A stretch of DNA of 17,045 nucleotides from an uncultured Collinsella sp. Lineage in GTDB: Bacteria; Actinomycetota; Coriobacteriia; Coriobacteriales; Coriobacteriaceae. The notes beneath the pieces were generated by a model. It was not told where the DNA came from and made no database searches. It saw only the letters and a list, made by a program, of their open reading frames with translations. The position numbers and the translations under genes are program-made. How positions within the stretch are numbered: the first letter of the stretch is position 1; every line of letters begins with the position of its first letter. The DNA lies in contig URRJ01000028.1 of the NCBI GenBank assembly GCA_900550205.1, positions 1-17,045 on the forward strand, given 5' to 3'. Of this stretch, positions 11,631-17,045 are shown in pieces.

Positions 11631-13299
11631 AGGCCTCGCCGTGCTCCTCTTCCCAGCTGCGGTCGTCGTATTTCTCGACCACGGCGTCGTCGTCAAAGTG
11701 CAGTGGCTTATCCAGGTTGCGGGGCTTAAAGCCCTCCATAAACTTGTCGCGGCCAAAGCTCTCGGGAATCGCCACGGGGTAGCGGCCGGTAAAGCACGCA
11801 TCGCAGTAGCCGCCCTTGGGCATGACCTTCAGCAGGCCCTCGACCGAAAGGAAGGCTAGCGAATCGGCGCCGATGTACTCGCAAATCTCGTCGACCGTCT
11901 TGTTGGCGCTGATCAGCTGCGACTGCACGTCGGTATCGATGCCATAGAAGCACGGCCAGATGACCTCGGGCGAGTTGATGCGGATGTGAATCTCCTTGGC
12001 GCCGGCGTTGCGCAGCATCTTGACGAGCTGCACCATGGTGGTGCCGCGCACGATGGAGTCGTCGATCACGACCAGGCGCTTGCCCTCGATATTGTCGCGC
12101 AGCGGGTTAAGCTTCATGCGCACGCCCATGGCGCGCAGCTCCTGCGTGGGCTCAATAAACGTGCGGCCCACGTAACGGTTCTTGATGAGGCCCTCGCCAA
12201 AGGGAATGCCGCTCTCGTGCGAATACCCCTCCGCGGGCGGCAGGCCGGAGTCGGGCACGCCGATGACCAGGTCGGCCTCGACGGGCTCCTCATGTGCCAG
12301 CTGACGACCCATGTCATAACGACAGGCGTAGACGCTCTTGCCGTTCATGATGGAGTCGGGGCGGGCGAAGTAGACCTGCTCAAAGATGCAGTTAGCAGGC
12401 TCTTCGGCGGCAGGCACGCCCTGCTCGGACACCAGGCCCTCGGCGCTGATGCGCAAAATCTCACCGGGACGGACGTCGCGGACGTACTCGGCGCCCACAA
12501 TGTCGAGCGCACAAGTCTCGGAGGCGACGACCCAGCCGCCAGCGCGGGTGACATGGGTGGTGGCGTCGACCGTCGCGGCGCCGTCCTGCGACGGCAGCTG
12601 CGAAACGGATGCGGCGTCGGCTTGGTCCAGGCCCTCATCCACGAGTTTGCCCAGCACGAGCGGGCGAATGCCGTGCGGGTCGCGGAAGGCGTAGAGCGCC
12701 TGCTCGTTAATGAGCGTCATGGCGTAGCCGCCGCGCACGAGCTCCATGGTCTTGCGAATGCCCTCGCGCAGGTGGCCCGTGCGTTGGATAAAGTAGCCGA
12801 TGAGCTTGGTCGCGACCTCGGAATCCGAGTTGGAGAGGAACGGCACGCCCAGCTCAATCAGCTGACGGCGCAGCTCGTCGGTGTTGACGAGGGTACCGTT
12901 GTGCGCAAGTGCGATGATGACGCTATTAATGGTCGAAAGATGTGGCTGCGAGGCTTCCCAGCTTTTGGCGCCGGCGGTGCCATAGCGCACGTGACCCACA
13001 GCCAGCTGGCCGGAGAGCGTCGACAGGTCGGCGTTGGAGAACACGCGGTCGAGCAGGCCCAGGTCCTTGCGAACCATAACCGTGCCGCCATCGCCCACGG
13101 CGATTCCCGCCGATTCCTGGCCGCGGTGCTGCAGTGCACGCAGGCCAAAGTACGTCAGTCGAGCCACGTCGCGATCGGGCGCCCACACACCAAAAATGCC
13201 GCATTCCTCATGCAGCTGGTCGGAGTCCGGATCATACGTCGACATGGTCTTCACCTGTCCCGCAGCACGCTCGGCCGCGCGGATGGTTTCTTGAGACAT
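11629..13299 (-). CDS. purF: Amidophosphoribosyltransferase (glutamine PRPP amidotransferase)
   Basis: This 556-residue enzyme makes phosphoribosylamine from PRPP and glutamine, the committed step of purine synthesis. The glutaminase nucleophile is C33 in HEECGIFGVW, exposed after removal of a propeptide. The PRPP-binding motif LVVIDDSIVRGTTMVQL lies near 410-425. Four Cys at 304 (ANCIFEQVYFARPDS), 450 (WPCFYG), 499 and 502 (YCDACF) match the [4Fe-4S] ligands of Bacillus-type PurF. With the ATG at 13299 (AGGGG site) the propeptide would be 32 residues, longer than usual. ATG 13245 (AGGTG site) would give 14, near the norm. A TATAAT box lies about 40 bases upstream. purM and purN follow. Confidence 0.96.
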   Translation of the reverse strand: MSQETIRAAERAAGQVKTMSTYDPDSDQLHEECGIFGVWAPDRDVARLTYFGLRALQHRGQESAGIAVGDGGTVMVRKDLGLLDRVFSNADLSTLSGQLAVGHVRYGTAGAKSWEASQPHLSTINSVIIALAHNGTLVNTDELRRQLIELGVPFLSNSDSEVATKLIGYFIQRTGHLREGIRKTMELVRGGYAMTLINEQALYAFRDPHGIRPLVLGKLVDEGLDQADAASVSQLPSQDGAATVDATTHVTRAGGWVVASETCALDIVGAEYVRDVRPGEILRISAEGLVSEQGVPAAEEPANCIFEQVYFARPDSIMNGKSVYACRYDMGRQLAHEEPVEADLVIGVPDSGLPPAEGYSHESGIPFGEGLIKNRYVGRTFIEPTQELRAMGVRMKLNPLRDNIEGKRLVVIDDSIVRGTTMVQLVKMLRNAGAKEIHIRINSPEVIWPCFYGIDTDVQSQLISANKTVDEICEYIGADSLAFLSVEGLLKVMPKGGYCDACFTGRYPVAIPESFGRDKFMEGFKPRNLDKPLHFDDDAVVEKYDDRSWEEEHGEA

Positions 13300-13340
13300 G
13301 GCATCCCCTCAGAGCCTCGTTTTTTGGCGTTACCCGCCTT

Positions 13341-13346
13341 ATTATA
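13341..13346 (-). promoter_or_regulatory. Probable -10 box for purF
   Basis: A perfect TATAAT on the minus strand lies about 42 bases before the purF start. No clear -35 hexamer and no obvious PurR-type box or purine riboswitch was seen upstream. Confidence 0.5.
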
Positions 13347-13420
13347 CGCACGGCGCGACGCGCTCCCCAGCGCATGAGCAGCGCTTTTTAAAAGCCCACC
13401 GAGCTAATAATCCGTTTTGC

Positions 13421-13440
13421 AGCCAAACATTTATTTGGCT
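13421..13440. other. Small hairpin in the purF/CmpB divergent region
   Basis: AGCCAAA (13421-13427) pairs with TTTGGCT (13434-13440) around CATTTA. It lies between two divergent genes, upstream of the purF promoter, so it could be an operator. The rest of the 275-base gap shows no gene. Confidence 0.35.
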
Positions 13441-13574
13441 ACACGACATGGGAGCCAGCGCCGCACCTCGCCCACCGTTGAGGGTTACATTGTTGCAATT
13501 GGGACGTTCATCCTGTCTTTTGGCAGGTCGGCGGCGTATCCTTGTAACCTAGGACAAAGCGAGAAAGGTTCTGT

Positions 13575-14804
13575 ATGGATCGAAATGAACTCGACCCCAG
13601 CGTCCCCAGCGCCACGGAGGTCAAGAAGATTCCCCTCATCATTAAGGTATATGCCGTCCTGTGCATCCTGTCCGGCGTGGGCACGCTCCCGTCGGTCGCC
13701 GCCTTTATGTGGCAGGTCATCACCGCACTCATCAACGGTAACGCCGCCGAAAAGCTCGGCGACAATATGCTGGTCGCGGTTGGACTCATCGTCGCCGGCA
13801 TCATGCTCTCTGCGGCAAGTGCCGTCATCCTGATCATCTTTGGCCTGGACCTCATCAAGAACCAGCGCCGCAATGCCGCCCGTTTGTCCTATATCCTTAT
13901 CGCGTTTACCGTCGTCGAGCTTTTGGTTGACGTGATGCTCCAGGGCATCGGGCCCTTCTTGCTGCGCCCTGCCATCCAGCTCGGCATCCTCGTCGCGCTT
14001 TCGGCCACCGTCGACCCCACACTGCGCCAGGAGCGCGAGCTGCAGCGCCGCCTGCAGGAGATGCTCGACCGCGACGCCGCCGCCGAGGGCATGCTCGGGC
14101 GCGATGAAACCGGCGAGGGCTACATCAAGCTCAACTACTTCAACCTGTTCTGGGTATTCTTTGTCTGCTGCGTGCTCGGCCTGGTCCTGGAGGATATCTG
14201 GCATATGACCGTCAACGATCCGGGTGTCTACCAGGACCGCGCCGGTATGCTGTTTGGCCCCTTCAGCCCCATCTACGGCTTTGGTGCCGTGCTCATGACC
14301 ATGGTGCTCAACCGCTTCTATAAAAAGAACCCCATCATCATTTTCCTGGTGAGCGCCCTGCTCGGCGCCAGCTTTGAGGTGTTCGTGGGCTGGTTTATGC
14401 AGACCGCGTTTGGCGTGGTCTCGTGGAGCTACTCGCACATAACGCTGTTCGGTATGCCCGACCCGCTCGTGGTCCTCACGGGCGGACGCACCTGCACGGG
14501 CTTCGCCTGTCTGTGGGGCCTGGGTGGCCTCATCTGGATCAAGCTGCTGCTGCCGAGGCTGCTCAAGCTCATCAACATGATTCCGTGGAAGAGCCGCTAC
14601 TCGGCTACCGTCATCTTCACCATCATTATGCTGGTCGATGGCGTTATGACACTGCAGTCGCTCGACTACTGGTACCAGCGCGTCAACGGCACGGAGCCGG
14701 ATATTCCCGTCGCGCAGTTCTACGGCAAGTACTTCGATAATGACTTTATGGAGAATCGCTTCCAGAGCATGACCATAAGCCCCAAGGATACGACGCGCGT
14801 GTAG
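13575..14804 (+). CDS. Putative ABC transporter permease, CmpB-type membrane protein
   Basis: A 409-residue membrane protein. The first part has about four hydrophobic segments (near 21-47, 64-92, 104-124 and 128-145). A charged linker follows (about 147-180, RQERELQRRLQEMLDRDAAAEG). The second part (about 188-365) matches the 'putative ABC-transporter type IV / CmpB' domain: NLFWVFFVCCVLGLVLEDIW, GPFSPIYGFGAVL, GASFEVFVGWFMQTAFGVVSWSYS and GFACLWGLGGLIWIK. The molecular role of this family is not established, and no ATPase is adjacent. The start has an AGAAAGG site. A bidirectional terminator separates it from the convergent MoaE-like gene. Confidence 0.75.
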   Translation: MDRNELDPSVPSATEVKKIPLIIKVYAVLCILSGVGTLPSVAAFMWQVITALINGNAAEKLGDNMLVAVGLIVAGIMLSAASAVILIIFGLDLIKNQRRNAARLSYILIAFTVVELLVDVMLQGIGPFLLRPAIQLGILVALSATVDPTLRQERELQRRLQEMLDRDAAAEGMLGRDETGEGYIKLNYFNLFWVFFVCCVLGLVLEDIWHMTVNDPGVYQDRAGMLFGPFSPIYGFGAVLMTMVLNRFYKKNPIIIFLVSALLGASFEVFVGWFMQTAFGVVSWSYSHITLFGMPDPLVVLTGGRTCTGFACLWGLGGLIWIKLLLPRLLKLINMIPWKSRYSATVIFTIIMLVDGVMTLQSLDYWYQRVNGTEPDIPVAQFYGKYFDNDFMENRFQSMTISPKDTTRV

Positions 14805-14837
14805 CGCCATGCAATGCCGAGATTTTCCAACACACCG

Positions 14838-14878
14838 AAAAGCCCACTGGTAGACTGATGAACTGCCAGTGGGCTTTT
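14838..14878. terminator. Bidirectional intrinsic terminator
   Basis: AAAAGCCCACTGG (14838-14850) pairs perfectly with CCAGTGGGCTTTT (14866-14878). It serves the CmpB-like gene on the plus strand and the MoaE-like gene on the minus strand. Confidence 0.9.
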
Positions 14879-14901
14879 GTTGGCGAGTGCTGCTGCCGGC
14901 C

Positions 14902-15318
14902 TTACGCCTCGCGCTCGACCTCGCTCACACACTCATTTTTGATGGTACCGACGAGCGCCTGCAGTGCGTCGACCACATGTGGGCGAATGTCTCCGCCGAT
15001 GAGTACGAGCATGATGTCGTCGCCCATGGCAAGCTCGCCGCTCGCCAGCCACACGCGCACATAGCCGATACCCGGCATCGTGCGCGTTGCCTCGATGGCG
15101 GCCTGCACCTTTTCGGCATCGAAGCCGAACACCATGCCGCCCACCTTATGTCCAGGCGCCACACCATTTGTCTCGATCCCACGCACCTCGGACTTAGGCG
15201 TCGCACGCACCACGCCGTTGTGTGTCAGGTACATCCCACAATCAGCCGCCGAAGCATCGGCCTTGGCTTCGCGCAGCCAAGCATCAACCGAAGGCATCGA
15301 TTTGCCGTTCTCAAGCAT
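14902..15318 (-). CDS. MoaE-like protein (molybdopterin synthase catalytic subunit family), divergent
   Basis: A 138-residue cytosolic protein that I match to the MoaE family from its layout only: CGMYLTHNGVVRATP near the start (the family's G-x-VR segment), IGYVRVWLASGELAMGDDIMLVLIGGDIRPHVVDALQALVGTIKNE in the second half (the RxGxLxxG and R-containing helix). The usual C-terminal PIWKKE is replaced by CVSEVEREA, so one of the lysines needed to make molybdopterin appears missing. No other Moa genes are nearby. It may be an enzyme variant or have a new role. AAAGGAG favours the second of two adjacent ATGs (15318 over 15321). It lies 54 bases after the sortase stop. Confidence 0.55.
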   Translation of the reverse strand: MLENGKSMPSVDAWLREAKADASAADCGMYLTHNGVVRATPKSEVRGIETNGVAPGHKVGGMVFGFDAEKVQAAIEATRTMPGIGYVRVWLASGELAMGDDIMLVLIGGDIRPHVVDALQALVGTIKNECVSEVEREA

Positions 15319-15372
15319 CATTTCTCCTTTTGATTTCCAGGGTAATCTTTTGGGACGGGGCTCCCGGACACT

Positions 15373-16371
15373 TTATTCCTCGACCGGCGTGAGCACCATG
15401 ACTGCGCGCGTATTGCTAAATGACAGCGAACGGCAAGTCACAAGCGTTACGACCTTGGTTGCCGAAGCGGCACGATCGGTGGCATCGCTCGCCACGGCCG
15501 AGGCGCCGTCGAGCATCTCGGACAGGTAATTCTTCAGTCCGTCATCGCCCTCAAAGTTGGGCGTGCGCGCCTTGGCATATGTGTCCTCGACCACCTTGGT
15601 CGCCAGCGGGCGCAACTTATACGTCGCATCGCGCGTGATGTAGTACACGTATTCCATGCTGTCGAACGTCGCCTGATCGGTCGTATCCGAAATCACGTTG
15701 AACATCGAACCGTCGTTCATGTGGTGGCCGTAGATCGTGGTCTGCTGATCAACCATGCCGGGCGCGGTGTCGTCGCTATCCAAGAAGATGGCTCCCGAGG
15801 CATTAGCGGTGCCGTCGAATAGCGTGTTGAGGTACTTGGAGTTGTTGTTGGTCTGCACCACGGGGTAGTTGATGTTGGTGCCGGGCGCGTAAATCCAACC
15901 CACAACCTCGGGATTTGTCTGGGCAAGCGCATTGAAATCGATAATCGGCACGCCGCTGGCGTCCTTGTCGCTCACATATTGCTTTTCGATTTTTTGATAC
16001 GACTCGCTCGCCTGCTTGTAGCCAATCTGCGCGTTGATAAAGATAGCGGCCGCAGCAACGATCAGGCCAATGCCGATGATGATGAGCAGAATGGGAATGA
16101 CGGAGCGGCGCTTTTTGCGCGGCGGCTCGGTATAGCTTGATGGCGCGGCATGCGCCGAAGAGCGAGGTGACTTCTTGGCCGTACTGTATGACGAAGGACG
16201 ATATGCAGCCGGCGTATCCTGACGGCGATGCTTCGCCGGCGTCACGGGGCGCGGCGCGCGCGGCTGCTGAGGAGAGGATGTCCGACCCTGCTGCGGTGCG
16301 CGGGCTGCTCCCGACTTGGCTGGATCGGGAATCCGAGAAGCCGAAAAACGCTTTCCCTGATAGTCGGACAT
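15373..16371 (-). CDS. Class B sortase
   Basis: A 332-residue membrane-bound transpeptidase. Residues 1-90 are a basic, Pro/Ser/Arg-rich cytosolic tail with RRKKRR-like ending (PPRKKRRS); residues 91-113 are the membrane anchor (VIPILLIIIGIGLIVAAAAIFIN). The catalytic domain shows NPEVVGWIYAPGTNINYPVVQ, the catalytic His in IYGHHM (H216), the nucleophile in TLVTC (C313), and the Arg in SNTRAVMV (R322). TLxTC and the length fit class B, which anchors proteins to peptidoglycan or pili. No LPxTG/NPxTN substrate is adjacent. It lies between purE (36-base gap) and a MoaE-like gene. AAGGAG is the ribosome binding site. The long N-terminal tail is unusual for SrtB. Confidence 0.9.
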   Translation of the reverse strand: MSDYQGKRFSASRIPDPAKSGAARAPQQGRTSSPQQPRAPRPVTPAKHRRQDTPAAYRPSSYSTAKKSPRSSAHAAPSSYTEPPRKKRRSVIPILLIIIGIGLIVAAAAIFINAQIGYKQASESYQKIEKQYVSDKDASGVPIIDFNALAQTNPEVVGWIYAPGTNINYPVVQTNNNSKYLNTLFDGTANASGAIFLDSDDTAPGMVDQQTTIYGHHMNDGSMFNVISDTTDQATFDSMEYVYYITRDATYKLRPLATKVVEDTYAKARTPNFEGDDGLKNYLSEMLDGASAVASDATDRAASATKVVTLVTCRSLSFSNTRAVMVLTPVEE

Positions 16372-16407
16372 GGCTCTCCTTATGCTGCAAATGGACTGGC
16401 AGAGCGC

Positions 16408-16872
16408 TTAGGCGTCAGCCATCTCCTGCTTCATCTTCTCGATAACCTTGCGGTACTCGGGGTCGCAGGCGCCCAGGATCTGCGTGGCGTAGATGGCAGC
16501 GTTCTTGGCACCGTTGATGGCAACACAGGCAACGGGCACGCCCGAAGGCATCTGCACCATCGACAGCAGCGAGTCCATACCACCCAGATCGCTCGTCTTC
16601 ATAGGCACGCCGATGACCGGCAGCGGCGTAAACGCAGCCACGACGCCGCCCAGGTGAGCAGCCTTGCCGGCGGCAGCGATAATCACCTTGATGCCGCGGT
16701 CGGCAGCGGTCGAGGCCCACTCATGGACCTTCGCCGGTGTGCGGTGTGCACTTGCAATCACGAGCTCATAGGGCACGCCCAGTGCCTCGAGCTCGGCGGT
16801 GCAGCCCTCCATAACGCCCAAATCGGACTTGGAGCCCATGATGATCCCGACAACCGGCTTCTGATCTGCCAT
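16408..16872 (-). CDS. purE: N5-carboxyaminoimidazole ribonucleotide mutase
   Basis: This 154-residue class I PurE rearranges N5-CAIR to CAIR in purine synthesis. It shows GIIMGSKSD (residues 9-17), the active-site SAHRTP (41-46), AAGKAAHLGGVVAAFTPLPVIGVPM and GVPVACVAINGAKNAAIYA, in the standard order. The ATG at 16872 has AGGAGG at 9-base spacing. An in-frame TTG two codons earlier is too close to that site. purK is not in view; it might lie outside the window. It is the first gene of a unit that also includes the sortase and MoaE-like genes. Confidence 0.95.
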   Translation of the reverse strand: MADQKPVVGIIMGSKSDLGVMEGCTAELEALGVPYELVIASAHRTPAKVHEWASTAADRGIKVIIAAAGKAAHLGGVVAAFTPLPVIGVPMKTSDLGGMDSLLSMVQMPSGVPVACVAINGAKNAAIYATQILGACDPEYRKVIEKMKQEMADA

Positions 16873-16935
16873 AAACAAAGACCTCCTGTTGAGAGCGGTG
16901 ACGCGGCCAATCCGCGACCCTTAACTACTGAGAGT

Positions 16936-16941
16936 AGTATA
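16936..16941 (-). promoter_or_regulatory. Probable -10 box for purE
   Basis: TATACT on the minus strand lies 64 bases before the purE start. A 6-bp palindrome ACTACT-GAG-AGTAGT (16924-16938) overlaps it, and a CGCGG/CCGCG hairpin (16902-16916) lies in the presumed leader. The remaining bases to 17045 show no gene. Confidence 0.4.
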
Positions 16942-17045
16942 GCTGCTCCCGTCCCTGCGGTCTTTGTGGCGCTTCGCGGGCGGGCCAGGCTTTATCTTCA
17001 CTCCGGTTGCTTCGCAAAGTCGTTCAGATGAAAACACCAGCCGCC

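Noticed and set aside
11986..13377. 463-codon plus-strand frame opposite purF
   Set aside because: Shadow of purF; no domain, and no ribosome binding site that would decide for it.
13300..13574. Purine riboswitch or PurR box upstream of purF
   Set aside because: I looked for a purine aptamer layout and paired PurBox-like sites and saw neither; only a TATAAT and a small hairpin.
13485..14810. 441-codon minus-strand frame opposite the CmpB-like gene
   Set aside because: Its translation is low-complexity, rich in His, Asp and Glu, and the opposite strand encodes a clear membrane protein with a good ribosome binding site.

Overview
This window looks like chromosomal DNA of a high-GC anaerobic actinobacterium of the Coriobacteriia, most like Collinsella. 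That is an inference from protein character (Nfn-type transhydrogenase, class B sortase, YqeY, class I PurE, [4Fe-4S]-type PurF), strong G/C preference at third codon positions, and the style of the intergenic repeats; no 16S rRNA or other marker is present. I found 17 protein-coding genes and no tRNA, rRNA, CRISPR array, phage gene or transposase.

Layout. 227-2466 (+): a two-gene operon for an NADH-dependent ferredoxin:NADP+ oxidoreductase (nfnA/nfnB, often labelled glutamate synthase), preceded by a structured leader and ended by an intrinsic terminator. 2534-2939: a gene-free block with three ~80-bp palindromic units between two inverted copies of a REP-like hairpin. 2940-3563 (-): a cytidylate kinase-like protein. 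3735-6764 (-): a four-gene polar amino-acid ABC importer (ATPase, lipoprotein, two permeases), followed by a 108-nt imperfect inverted repeat. 6765-7143: gene-free, with serial hairpins and a nested inverted repeat. 7144-8865 (-): a membrane-anchored parvulin-type prolyl isomerase, then a GatB/YqeY protein. 9052-9516 (-): a lone PTS EIIA protein. 9678-13299 (-): purF, purM, purN. 13575-14804 (+): a CmpB-type membrane protein. 14902-16872 (-): purE, a class B sortase and a MoaE-like protein.

How it works together. Four steps of de novo IMP synthesis are here (PurF step 1, PurN step 3, PurM step 5, PurE in the AIR carboxylation step), split over two minus-strand units. NfnAB balances NADH, NADPH and reduced ferredoxin, and the ABC importer supplies polar amino acids. 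The sortase and prolyl isomerase act at the cell surface.

The unusual material is non-coding. At least nine short hairpins share a GGGAC core (mostly GGGGACAGG or GGGACGTT) in the loop but have different, self-complementary stems. They sit only between genes, and some double as likely terminators. The best candidate for something undescribed is the 2545-2933 composite: a perfect 25-bp inverted repeat enclosing three palindromes whose arms are conserved, whose loops are always exactly 25 nt, and whose loop sequences differ.
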